This document shows, one piece after another, positions 36,651 through 44,972 of a stretch of 62,389 nt of DNA. The notes beneath the pieces are model-generated. The model was not told where the DNA came from. It saw only the letters and a list, made by a program, of their open reading frames with translations, and searched no databases. Location: NCBI GenBank assembly GCA_012729335.1, contig JAAYDJ010000008.1:1-62389 (forward strand), read 5' to 3'. Source of the stretch: Bacteroidales bacterium. GTDB taxonomy: Bacteria > Bacteroidota > Bacteroidia > Bacteroidales > Prolixibacteraceae. The position numbers and the translations under genes are program-made. Every line of letters begins with the position of its first letter. The stretch's first letter is position 1.

Positions 36651-38185
36651 ACAGGAACCAAGATCCCATCGATGAGTTGTTCCGGAGCAGGCTGGAACAC
36701 TATTCCCCTGAGCCCCCGCCGCGGGTGTGGGACCGGCTCTCCTCCCATCTGGAGGAAAAGGCCCTCAAAGCCCGGCCGGTGTATTACCAGTGGAGCCGTT
36801 GGGCTGCAGCTGCAGCCGTGCTTCTGGTCGCACTGGTCACAGGGCTTCTTGTGAGCCGCAGCCCGCAGACCCCCTCCGGCACTGCCGGAACCGACGTCAT
36901 CCCCATCGCTCCGGAGACACCAGCCGTCACAACAGCCCCCGGCATCCGGGGCACCGAAAACCTTTCCGTGGCAGAATCCCCCGCCGGCACCACCACGGTA
37001 CGACCTCTTGCCAACGGCCACCCGATGACCGCCTCCGCCCGGAAAATCCCGACCACTGGAAAAATCAGCGAACCGGTTACGGGTACCCTCAGACCACAAA
37101 CTCCGGGAACCATTCCGGCCTCCGCCACACTCCCCGGGCACAACAGCCAGGCCACAACCCTTGCGGAATCCCTTGCAGAAACCGCCCTCTCCCACCCTGC
37201 ACACACCGCGGCACCCCTCAGGGCCCTGGCTTCCCTCACGGGGTGGGTGAAAACCTCCCTTACCGACACCAGGGCAGCCCTTCAACCCCTTCATAAGTTG
37301 ATCCCCGTTACGCTGAGGCCTGCCGTTTCCGGAGAATGGATCGCCATGGCCTCCCCGCATGGCGAAAACGACACGCGCCCACACAGGGAACCTTCGGGCG
37401 ACAACTGGTCGGTGGGCATGGTGCTTACCCCGGCGTACTCCTCTTTCACCGCTGACCATTCTGCCGACTACGCCCGCAATATGACCCACTCGGCTAGCCA
37501 CTCACAGGCCTCCCTCGGCGCCGGGATCTCGGTGAGCTACAAAGCCTCCCCGCGCTGGAGAATCGAAAGCGGCATGTTTTACTCACGCAGCGGCGATGCC
37601 TCCGAAAACAGCGGCCCCCTTTTTGCCGGAGCAGACTACTACGACTTTGAAAACCTCGCCGGTGTGACCCAGAAATACTTCAATACAACGGTCACCCTCG
37701 ACCGGGGAGAAATGGCCATGAACAGCACCGCAGGCGTGATCACCTTCACCAAAACCCCTTCAAATGCAGGATTTATCGCCCTCCCCGAATCCTATGCCGG
37801 CGTGCAGACAGCCCTCATGTCCCCGGGCACCTTCTACCAGGTTTTTGATTTCATGGAAATCCCACTTACCGCCCGCTACCGGCTCATTGATCAGGCCATC
37901 GCCCTGGAACTCATCAGCGGCGTAAGTACCCATCTGGTGGTCGGCAATGCCGTTTGGGCAGGAGAGGGATCAGCCCGCGAACAGGTGGGAAAAACCGCCG
38001 ACATCAGCACCGTCAACCTGGCCGGAACCCTGGGACTGGGCATCCTCTATCCCCTGGGAAACCACCTCTCCCTGTCGGTGGAACCCCGCGCCAGCTACTT
38101 CCTGAATTCCATGAACCACAGCGGGGAAGTGGACTTCCGCCCCTGGAAAACAGCCCTCTACACCGGCCTTACCTGGAATTTCTGA
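36647..38185 (+). CDS. Putative anti-sigma membrane protein with C-terminal beta-barrel-like domain
   Basis: A 512-residue protein. Residues 1-50 are cytoplasmic and rich in charge (RLEHYSPEPPPRVWDRLSSHLEEK), 52-69 is one membrane helix, 70-250 is a Pro/Thr/Ala-rich linker, and about 254-512 consists of alternating aromatic/polar strands ending in LYTGLTWNF, like an outer-membrane beta-barrel of the PorT/OmpA type. The start overlaps the sigma stop, so the short N-terminal part is probably the sigma-binding anti-sigma segment. If both ends are correctly read the protein would span the periplasm from inner to outer membrane. I recall similar architectures beside ECF genes in other Bacteroidota. 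Function is inferred from position and topology only. Confidence 0.7.
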   Translation: MNRNQDPIDELFRSRLEHYSPEPPPRVWDRLSSHLEEKALKARPVYYQWSRWAAAAAVLLVALVTGLLVSRSPQTPSGTAGTDVIPIAPETPAVTTAPGIRGTENLSVAESPAGTTTVRPLANGHPMTASARKIPTTGKISEPVTGTLRPQTPGTIPASATLPGHNSQATTLAESLAETALSHPAHTAAPLRALASLTGWVKTSLTDTRAALQPLHKLIPVTLRPAVSGEWIAMASPHGENDTRPHREPSGDNWSVGMVLTPAYSSFTADHSADYARNMTHSASHSQASLGAGISVSYKASPRWRIESGMFYSRSGDASENSGPLFAGADYYDFENLAGVTQKYFNTTVTLDRGEMAMNSTAGVITFTKTPSNAGFIALPESYAGVQTALMSPGTFYQVFDFMEIPLTARYRLIDQAIALELISGVSTHLVVGNAVWAGEGSAREQVGKTADISTVNLAGTLGLGILYPLGNHLSLSVEPRASYFLNSMNHSGEVDFRPWKTALYTGLTWNF

Positions 38186-38235
38186 CCCATCACCCAGACA
38201 CAATCCCGGACTTTTTTTAAAAAAAACCACCCCCC

Positions 38236-38265
38236 CACGCAACTTTTTCCCGGTGGATCCATCAT
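38236..38265 (+). promoter_or_regulatory. Putative ECF-sigma promoter of the downstream barrel/LVIVD operon
   Basis: CACGCAACTTTTTCCCGGT begins at 38236, followed by CATCAT at 38260-38265, 16 bp after GCAAC. It differs from the sigma-gene site by only two bases over the first 19. An A/T tract precedes it, as at the other sites. It lies about 18-45 bp before the ATG at 38283. Confidence 0.55.
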
Positions 38266-38282
38266 TAAGTAAACCAAAAATC

Positions 38283-39128
38283 ATGAACAAAAATCTCAGG
38301 GTTGTGCCGGGAATGATCTTCCTGCTTTTCGTCACCCTGACGGAAGCCGCAGCCCAATACGAAATCCAGACCACACCCGTGCGCACACACCGGGGGTACA
38401 TCCATCTTCAGGACGGGACCATCCTGAAAGGAAGGTATGCCTATTCGGCATCCCTCGAAAAAATCAGGGTCATCTCTGACCACCAGATCAGGGTTTTCGA
38501 CGCTTCCGAGGTATCCCGGATTACCACCCGGCGACCTTCGCAGTTTGCCAACACAGCCTCCCCTGGCGAAGTGCCTGAAATGCCGGGATTACCCCCCACC
38601 CTCTGGTTCAACCATACAGAACTGGGGGTGCTGGCCGGCAATGATGACAATAAACAGGTGGCACCCCTGGTTTTCGGAACTTCCATGAACCGGATCATAT
38701 ACAAAAATCTGTCGGCCGGGGCCGGACTGGGAGCCGAATTTTTGGGAGAGACCTACATGCCGCTGACCCTGAACCTGATGTACCGTCTCCGCCACAGCCG
38801 CTATTCCCCCTTCGCCATGGTGCAGGGAGGTTACCAGGTCCCCCTGGAAGGCTCCCGTACCCTCTACCAGAGAGTGGTCCCCCAAGACGTCTACTCCAGC
38901 ATCATATGGCCCGGCCCAACACCTACCTACAATACTGAAATGAAAGCCCGCGGCGGATTCCTCTTTAATCCCGCCTTCGGCATCATGAAAAACAACGGCC
39001 AGGGCTTCGGAACCACCCTCTCCTTCGGGTACCGCTTCCACCGCCTCTGCTATGCCGCCGACAACCACGACCGTATCGACGCCGACTTCAACCGCCTGAC
39101 CATCAAACTGGGTTTCATCTTTAACTAA
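38283..39128 (+). CDS. Outer-membrane beta-barrel-like protein
   Basis: A 281-residue exported protein. The signal peptide MNKNLRVVPGMIFLLFVTLTEAAAQ ends at AAAQ. Residues about 28-80 form a small beta-rich domain (GYIHLQDGTILKGRYAYS, resembling an expression/assembly-type SH3-like segment), and about 95-281 show alternating strands ending in a C-terminal Phe-x-Phe (LGFIFN), as in outer-membrane barrels. The precise function is unknown. The ATG at 38283 gives the signal peptide; an earlier in-frame reading from 38253 is rejected. It starts an apparent three-gene operon under an ECF-type site. Confidence 0.75.
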   Translation: MNKNLRVVPGMIFLLFVTLTEAAAQYEIQTTPVRTHRGYIHLQDGTILKGRYAYSASLEKIRVISDHQIRVFDASEVSRITTRRPSQFANTASPGEVPEMPGLPPTLWFNHTELGVLAGNDDNKQVAPLVFGTSMNRIIYKNLSAGAGLGAEFLGETYMPLTLNLMYRLRHSRYSPFAMVQGGYQVPLEGSRTLYQRVVPQDVYSSIIWPGPTPTYNTEMKARGGFLFNPAFGIMKNNGQGFGTTLSFGYRFHRLCYAADNHDRIDADFNRLTIKLGFIFN

Positions 39129-39138
39129 TTCAGGTATC

Positions 39139-40446
39139 ATGAAAACAAAATTCAGCATACTCACCCTTCTCATTCTCACCCTGGCCATGACCTCCTGCAG
39201 GGACCAGTTCACCGAGGTGTTCACCGCCAACTCCCCCCTCTACATGAGTTACGACGCCTTCCGCGCCGCGGTTAAATCCTCCGGCCCCCGTGATCTCGAG
39301 AACCCTGGAAAAATTTACTTCAAAGACCAGTTTATCTTTATCGTGGAGGAACTGAAAGGATTCCACATTATTGATGTCTCCACCCCTGCTTCACCACAGA
39401 AAAAGGCCTTCGTGGAAGTTCCGGGGTGCGTGGATATCGCCGTAAAGGAGAATATCCTGTATGCCGACAGCTACGTCGACCTGGTGGCCCTCGACGTCTC
39501 TGACCTGAACAACATCAGGGAGGTCAAACGCCTTCAGGAGGTTTTCCCCTATACGGTACCCCCTGCCGATAACGATTACCGCCTGGCCGAAGTGGACAAG
39601 GAAAAGGGCGTGGTCATCGGCTGGGAAGTCAAAAAGGTGCGCCAGGAAATGGAATACCAGTATTACCCGGTCTACCCGGTATGGTATGGGTACGCCGAAA
39701 AGCTCGACGGCGCTTATTATTCAGGACTGAATGGCGTTTCCGGGGGTGTGGGAGGTGCTGCCGGTACCTCATTTGGTGTGGGGGGCTCCATGGCCCGCTT
39801 CGGACTGTACGGCGACTATCTCTATACGGTCGACCACAGCACCCTTTACATGTTCGACGTGAAATCCCCGGCCACCCCATCCTCCATCGGTAAACAAAAC
39901 GTCGGCTGGCAGGTGGAAACCATGTTTATTTTCGGCAGTCACATGTTCTTCGGCACCACTACCGGCATGCTTATCTTTGACCTGGAAGTGCCTACCGTGC
40001 CCAAATACGTCACCAGCTTCACCCATGCCACCAGCTGCGACCCCGTGGTCATCGCCGACGGCTACGCCTATGTCACCCTCCGCAGCGGCGTCGCCTGCGG
40101 AAACCGCAACGCCAGCATCAACCGCCTCGACGTCATCAAACTCTCTTCCGACTATAAAAACAACAGCCTGGTGATGTCCTACCCCATGCACAACCCCCAC
40201 GGCCTCGGCATCGACGGCGATATCCTCTTCCTCTGCGACGGCGATGCCGGACTTAAAGTCTACGACATCTTCGATAAAACCCGCATCGACGCCCACCGCA
40301 TCGCCTCCTTCCCCGGAATCAAAACCTACGACGTCATCCCCCTTAACCAGTACCTCTTTATGATCGGCGATGACGGATTCTTCCTTTATGATTACAGTAA
40401 TCTGCAGGACATCAAACAACTCAGCATTATTCCTGTGAAGAAATGA
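39139..40446 (+). CDS. LVIVD-repeat lipoprotein
   Basis: A 435-residue lipoprotein (signal ending LAMTSC, Cys 20) with a beta-propeller of LVIVD-type repeats: GFHIIDVSTPASPQKKAFVEVPG, LVALDVSDLNNIREVKRLQ, TLYMFDVKSPATPSSIGKQNVG and MLIFDLEVPTVPKYVTSF. It also has a Gly/Tyr-rich insert (YYPVYPVWYGYAEK ... GGVGGAAG) at about 170-215. It is probably a surface-exposed binding or scaffold protein; no enzyme signature is seen. It follows the barrel gene by 10 bp and overlaps the next start by 4 bp. Confidence 0.85.
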   Translation: MKTKFSILTLLILTLAMTSCRDQFTEVFTANSPLYMSYDAFRAAVKSSGPRDLENPGKIYFKDQFIFIVEELKGFHIIDVSTPASPQKKAFVEVPGCVDIAVKENILYADSYVDLVALDVSDLNNIREVKRLQEVFPYTVPPADNDYRLAEVDKEKGVVIGWEVKKVRQEMEYQYYPVYPVWYGYAEKLDGAYYSGLNGVSGGVGGAAGTSFGVGGSMARFGLYGDYLYTVDHSTLYMFDVKSPATPSSIGKQNVGWQVETMFIFGSHMFFGTTTGMLIFDLEVPTVPKYVTSFTHATSCDPVVIADGYAYVTLRSGVACGNRNASINRLDVIKLSSDYKNNSLVMSYPMHNPHGLGIDGDILFLCDGDAGLKVYDIFDKTRIDAHRIASFPGIKTYDVIPLNQYLFMIGDDGFFLYDYSNLQDIKQLSIIPVKK

Positions 40447-41156
40447 GACTTCATCAAAACCAGAAGAGATGCACCTTCCGACACGAAATTCAAAATAAAA
40501 GCAGCTCATGTATCCATGGGCCTTCCGGCCGATTGTTCCGGGAAAGGAGAGGCATGGTGCTCCTTCTGGTAGTAGGGCTGGTCTGCGGGAACCAGGCCGT
40601 GGCCGGAACCAACGGAAAAAAGGATCCCGGGAGCCGGATCGGGATTACCTTCACCGGCGTGGGTGAAAACGAGGTGTTCACCTCCCCGGATCTGGTGGGG
40701 GCACCCGGATATAACGGAAAGGGATTTTGGGCGGCCGGACTGCTCTACAGCCAGGGCATCAACCACTGGCTCGATTGGGAAACCGGTGTGGAGGTTTCCC
40801 GCCATCGCATCGAAGTGGTTCCCAACCTTCCTCCACAGTACGATGTGGGCACACGGATGGAAAAAGCAGCGCTGATCACCCTCCCCCTTACCCTGAAGGC
40901 CGGATTCCTGAAGTACTTCTTCGTCAGCGGAGGCATCATCCTGGACCTCGAAGCCAGCCACAGCTCTCCCATCGACAGCCAGACCGGCTTCGGCGCCGGA
41001 CTGGGCGCCGGGGTCCAATACCATTTCCGCTCAGGCCTCTCCCTCTTTGTCAACCCCTACGTCAGGGGACACGCCCTCCTCCCCCTCATGGGCGACCGGA
41101 ACCATCAGAAACTATGGGATAACGGAGTCAGATTAGGCATGACCCTTGAGTTGTAA
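40443..41156 (+). CDS. Outer-membrane beta-barrel-like protein
   Basis: A 237-residue protein. Its hydrophobic export signal (MVLLLVVGLVCGNQAVAG) is preceded by about 37 mostly polar, basic residues, so the true start could be the internal ATG at 40554; the start at 40443 is kept because it overlaps the previous stop (ATGA). The mature part is Gly/aromatic-rich with strand-like repeats (FGAGLGAGVQYHF, GVRLGMTLEL) ending in the TLEL pattern of a barrel. Function unknown. It is the last gene of the operon and convergent with aspartokinase, only 5 bp away. Confidence 0.7.
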   Translation: MRLHQNQKRCTFRHEIQNKSSSCIHGPSGRLFRERRGMVLLLVVGLVCGNQAVAGTNGKKDPGSRIGITFTGVGENEVFTSPDLVGAPGYNGKGFWAAGLLYSQGINHWLDWETGVEVSRHRIEVVPNLPPQYDVGTRMEKAALITLPLTLKAGFLKYFFVSGGIILDLEASHSSPIDSQTGFGAGLGAGVQYHFRSGLSLFVNPYVRGHALLPLMGDRNHQKLWDNGVRLGMTLEL

Positions 41157-41161
41157 CACCT

Positions 41162-42484
41162 TCAGAAAGAAGCATTCAGAAGCTTGTCGCTGAGCGTTTG
41201 AAGTGTCGAGGTCTTGTGGGAGGTGGGAACCAGTACCGAGATGTTGTAGCGGCTTCCCCCGTAGGAGATCATCCGGATGGGAATTCCGTCAAGGGCGTTG
41301 AATACCCTGGAGGCAAAACCGGTCTCCTCCCTGATGATGTCCCCCACAATGCAGATGATGCTCATATCCCTGTCGATTTCGACCTCGCCGAAAGCCATCA
41401 GGGCATGATGAATCTCTTCCAGGTGGCGGGTGTTGTCAACGGTCAGCGAAACCGCCACCTCCGAGGTGGAGATCATGTCAATGGGGGTTTTATGACGTTC
41501 GAAGATTTCAAACACCTTTTTCAGAAAACCATACGCCATGAGCATCCTTCCTGAGCGGATCTTGATGGCCGTAATGCCATCCTTGGCCGCCACTGCCTTG
41601 ATCCCGCTTCCGTCGGAGCGGGTGGTGATCAGGGTGCCGCTGTCGGAAGGATTCATGGTATTCTTCAGCCTGACCGGAATATTCTGAATCCGCGCCGGGA
41701 ATATGGTCTGCGGATGCAGGATCTTGGCGCCGAAATAAGCCAGCTCCGCCGCCTCATTGAACGACAGCTGGTCTATTTTACGGGTGTTGCTCACAAATCG
41801 GGGATCGTTGTTATGAAAACCATCGATGTCGGTCCAGATCTGTACCTCTTCGGCATCGATGGCCGCCCCCACCAGCGAAGCCGTGTAATCGCTTCCTCCC
41901 CGCTCCAGGTTGTCGATTTCCCCTGCAGGATTGCGGCAGATAAACCCCTGGGTGATGTAGTAATCGACCCGCGGCGAATTGTCGATCAGCTCAAGCAACA
42001 AGGTACGGATCGCCGGAAGGTCGGCCGCACGCTCCTCATCCACCCGCATGAAATCCAGCGCCGGAAGCAAAAAAGTACTGTGGCCACTCTCCTGCATGAG
42101 CAGCGTGAAAAGCTGCGTTGAAAGAAGCTCCCCCTGCGCTACCAGGATCTTCTCCTCCTTCAGGGTAAACGACTTATGCAAAAACAACCGCATCATCCTG
42201 AAGATCCCCTCCGTGACAACCTGGCCCTTCTCCCTGTACTCCGGGGTGGCATAAAGCGCTTCCACCACCCGGGCATATTTCTCCTCCAACCTGGCCATCA
42301 CCTCCGATGCCTTGTGGGGATGCTGCTGATACAAATGGGAGGAGATCTCCACCAGACTGTTGGTCGTCCCTGACATCGCCGAAAGAACCACCAGCTTGGG
42401 CTCCCCATCGGTAATAATCTGCCTCACCATGCGCATATTCTCAGGAGATCCTACCGAGGTGCCGCCAAATTTGTAAACCTTCAT
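41162..42484 (-). CDS. lysC: Aspartate kinase
   Basis: A 440-residue monofunctional aspartokinase, the first step of the aspartate-family amino acids. MKVYKFGGTSVGSPENM is the ATP-site motif; QGFICRNPAGEIDNLERGGSDYTASL is the aspartate site. The C-terminal about 140 residues carry two ACT domains (KIRSGRMLMAYGFLKKVFEIF and SIICIVGDIIREETGFASRVF), implying feedback control by lysine and/or threonine. There is no fused homoserine dehydrogenase. It is not adjacent to other lysine-biosynthesis genes and is oppositely placed to the saccharopine catabolic cluster 33 kb away. Confidence 0.95.
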   Translation of the reverse strand: MKVYKFGGTSVGSPENMRMVRQIITDGEPKLVVLSAMSGTTNSLVEISSHLYQQHPHKASEVMARLEEKYARVVEALYATPEYREKGQVVTEGIFRMMRLFLHKSFTLKEEKILVAQGELLSTQLFTLLMQESGHSTFLLPALDFMRVDEERAADLPAIRTLLLELIDNSPRVDYYITQGFICRNPAGEIDNLERGGSDYTASLVGAAIDAEEVQIWTDIDGFHNNDPRFVSNTRKIDQLSFNEAAELAYFGAKILHPQTIFPARIQNIPVRLKNTMNPSDSGTLITTRSDGSGIKAVAAKDGITAIKIRSGRMLMAYGFLKKVFEIFERHKTPIDMISTSEVAVSLTVDNTRHLEEIHHALMAFGEVEIDRDMSIICIVGDIIREETGFASRVFNALDGIPIRMISYGGSRYNISVLVPTSHKTSTLQTLSDKLLNASF

Positions 42485-42650
42485 CGCTGCTTTCGTTTTA
42501 TACTATTCCGGAGGCATAAATAGAAAGTTTTTCGGTATGATGGCCAGAAACTTACTTTTTTTAAGGGGAATGGGAAGAATTTTTAACAAAACAACAAGCA
42601 GCTCCCTGTGAACGACCACACCTCCACTCCCTCCAAAGGCAAACAACAGT

Positions 42651-43358
42651 TCAGAAAACCCCTGAGATGGCGTGTTTCTCGGAATTGAACCAGATGGTCG
42701 AATAGATATGATATCCCTCCCGGTTGGTGGTGAGTTTGCGTTCCATGTAAAGAACCGGCTGACCGGGTTTCATCTGCAGCACCTCTCTCACCGAAGGCCC
42801 TGGAATCAACGCCCTCAGCTTCTGTTCGCCACCCCTGATCTCGATCCCGTAATGCCTGCGCAGAATCTCAAACAAGGAACGGTTCTCAAAGGTGCGCTGC
42901 GTAAATCGGGGAAGCCCCAGATGGGGAAGATGGTTGATGTCGTAAAACAAAGGCACCTCGTCGACCAGCCGTAACCGTTCCAGATAGACACAGCCGGCTT
43001 CCCGCTCCATCTCTGGAAGCTCAAAGGGAAACTCTTCAGGCCAGGGCCTCAGCTGAGGCTTCTGCAGAATCACCGTCTTCAGAAAACTCTGTCCGATGGC
43101 CGAGGTCGTCCCCGCCGCCGCCAGAATCCCGATGTTCCGCAAAGGCTTCCTCACGATACTCCCCTTCCCCTGCCGCTTCACAATCAGCCCTTCCCTGACC
43201 AGCTCCTCCAGGGCCTGCCGCACCGTCGGCCGCGTAATCCCATGGATGGCACATAACGCATGCTCCGAGGGAAGCAAACTCCCCTCTGCATAGTACCCCG
43301 ACTGAATCTGCTTCCTCAGTATCCCGGATAAGCGACGGTAGTGCGGCATCTCGTTCAT
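42651..43358 (-). CDS. GntR-family regulator (HutC/UTRA type)
   Basis: A 235-residue regulator. The N-terminal winged helix (about 5-70) has YRRLSGILRKQIQSGYYAEGSLLPSEHALCAIHGITRPTVRQALEELVREGLI; the C-terminal UTRA domain (about 95-230) binds a small effector, often a sugar phosphate or acid. It is divergent from the E2-E1 operon, and a perfect GntR-type palindrome overlaps that operon's putative -33 element (43400-43409), so it is probably its repressor. A -7 box TAACTTTG ends 6 bases before the ATG, so the mRNA may be nearly leaderless; ATG at 43349 is an alternative start. Confidence 0.9.
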   Translation of the reverse strand: MNEMPHYRRLSGILRKQIQSGYYAEGSLLPSEHALCAIHGITRPTVRQALEELVREGLIVKRQGKGSIVRKPLRNIGILAAAGTTSAIGQSFLKTVILQKPQLRPWPEEFPFELPEMEREAGCVYLERLRLVDEVPLFYDINHLPHLGLPRFTQRTFENRSLFEILRRHYGIEIRGGEQKLRALIPGPSVREVLQMKPGQPVLYMERKLTTNREGYHIYSTIWFNSEKHAISGVF

Positions 43359-43363
43359 GAGGC

Positions 43364-43371
43364 CAAAGTTA
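43364..43371 (-). promoter_or_regulatory. Putative -7 box of the GntR gene
   Basis: TAACTTTG on the minus strand matches TAnnTTTG exactly and lies 5 bases before the ATG at 43358. No TTG is seen at a proper upstream distance. If used, transcription would begin at or next to the start codon. Confidence 0.4.
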
Positions 43372-43398
43372 ATATTTATTTCACAAAGTCACCTAAAC

Positions 43399-43429
43399 TT
43401 GTCTAGACAGGTAAAATATTCTATCTTTA
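43399..43429 (+). promoter_or_regulatory. Promoter and GntR-type operator of the E2-E1 operon
   Basis: TGTCTAGACA (43400-43409) is a perfect palindrome of the GT-N-TA-N-AC class bound by HutC-type GntR proteins. It overlaps a TTG (43399-43401) that pairs with TATCTTTA (43422-43429, one mismatch to TAnnTTTG) over a 20-bp spacer. Binding would cover the -33 element. Confidence 0.65.
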
Positions 43430-43529
43430 CGGCCTGAAAGCGTACATTAAACAAACATCTCTGATTACCTGTTATTTACAATAACATCCTTCATCCAGGG
43501 TTGTAACGACAAGTTTAAAAAAGACATTT

Positions 43530-44867
43530 ATGGCAACAACGGTGATCATGCCCCGCCAGGGGCAGTCGGTGGAAACCTGTATCCTGGGCCAGTGGTTCAA
43601 GGCGCCGGGAGAGGAAGTCAAAGCCGGCGATCTGCTTTTCTCCTATGAAACCGACAAGGCCTCTTTTGAGGAGGAGGCTGCAGTCGACGGCATTCTTCTG
43701 GCCCGCTATTATGAAGAGGGCGATGAGGTGCCCGTACTGAGCGAGATTGCCCTCATCGGGGAGAAGGGGGAGGTTCTCCCGGAAAGGTCCCTCTCCGGAG
43801 CGGGGACCCCGGAGGCTTCCGCAGAAGAAGAACCGCCCCGGGTCATTGAGTTTCCTGTGGATCCGGAAGCACGTCTGTCGGGGCGTATTTCCGCATCGCC
43901 ACTGGCCCGCAATATGGCAGAGAAGTTGGGGATTGACCTTTATGCCCTGACAGGAAGCGGTCCGCACGGGCGGATCATCGCCCGTGACATTGAAGCCGCA
44001 GGCTCCTTAAAGCTGCAGACGGCAGCTGCCACCTCCGCGTCCCCTAAAGTCTCCCCGCTTCCGGAGGCCCCGGCCATTAAGCCGGCACCTGCGGGCACCA
44101 TCGGGGAGCCCCTGCCGCAACAATCCTTCCCGGAAGAAGAATCCCTCCGGATACCCGCAGCAGATGGCCGCGATTTCGAAATCCGGCCCCTTACCCACAT
44201 GCGCAAAAGAATTGCCCGGGCCATGCAGGCCTCCCTGCAAAACTCGGCCCAGCTCACCCATCACCTGTCGGCCGACGCCAGAAACCTCCTGGCCGCGCGC
44301 AAAAAACTCAAAGCCCGCTTCGAAATGGGAGAAATGGCAGCCAATGTGACCATTAATGACCTGGTGGCCTGGGCCGTCATCCATGCCCTCCGGAAATTCC
44401 CCGCGGTAAACGCCCATCTCCTGGGTGATGAAATCAAGTATTTCCATAAAGTCCACCTGGGACTCGCCGTCGATACCGACCGGGGCCTGATGGTGGCCGC
44501 CGTACGCGACGCCGATGACCTCTCCCTGACAGGCCTGTCGTCACGGTTGCAGCAACTGGCCGCGGAGTGCCGTAAGGGAAGCATCAACCCTGACCTGCTC
44601 AGCCCTGAAGCCGCCAGCTTCACCATTTCCAACCTGGGCAACTATGGCGTGGAAATCTTCACCCCCGTCATCAACCTTCCCCAGACGGCCATCCTCGGCG
44701 TGTGCACCATCCTTCCGCGGCCCAAAGACCTGGGCGACGGCCTCTTCGCCTTCGTGCCCCATATCGGGCTCTCCCTGACCTATGACCACCGCGCCCTCGA
44801 TGGCGGCGAAGCCACCCGCTTCCTGGCCGAAGTAAGTCAACAAATTGAAAATCTGAAATTTAACTGA
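43530..44867 (+). CDS. 2-oxoacid dehydrogenase E2 (dihydrolipoamide acyltransferase)
   Basis: A 445-residue E2. One lipoyl domain (1-78) with the modified Lys K43 in SYETDKASFEEE, a Pro/Ala/Glu-rich linker, a peripheral-subunit-binding domain (about 118-156, ISASPLARNMAEKLGIDL), and the catalytic domain (about 215-445) with YDHRALDGG near 418-426 (the family HHxxxDG reads DHRALDG, which is common). It transfers an acyl group from E1 to CoA. The acyl substrate (pyruvate, branched-chain acid or acetoin-derived) is not settled. It is the first gene of an operon facing the GntR gene; E1 follows after 105 bp, with no E3 in view. Confidence 0.93.
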   Translation: MATTVIMPRQGQSVETCILGQWFKAPGEEVKAGDLLFSYETDKASFEEEAAVDGILLARYYEEGDEVPVLSEIALIGEKGEVLPERSLSGAGTPEASAEEEPPRVIEFPVDPEARLSGRISASPLARNMAEKLGIDLYALTGSGPHGRIIARDIEAAGSLKLQTAAATSASPKVSPLPEAPAIKPAPAGTIGEPLPQQSFPEEESLRIPAADGRDFEIRPLTHMRKRIARAMQASLQNSAQLTHHLSADARNLLAARKKLKARFEMGEMAANVTINDLVAWAVIHALRKFPAVNAHLLGDEIKYFHKVHLGLAVDTDRGLMVAAVRDADDLSLTGLSSRLQQLAAECRKGSINPDLLSPEAASFTISNLGNYGVEIFTPVINLPQTAILGVCTILPRPKDLGDGLFAFVPHIGLSLTYDHRALDGGEATRFLAEVSQQIENLKFN

Positions 44868-44972
44868 ATAAGAAGTCCCGATCCTCCTCCATAACGGGGC
44901 ACTCCACCAGTACCAACACGCCCCGGTGATCGCAGGATCAGGATTTCCGGAAATCGATAAACCATAAGCACC

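Noticed and set aside
36338-37501. 387-codon antisense open frame opposite the sigma/anti-sigma genes
   Set aside because: Overlaps two well-supported genes; Gly/Arg-rich low-complexity translation with no motif.
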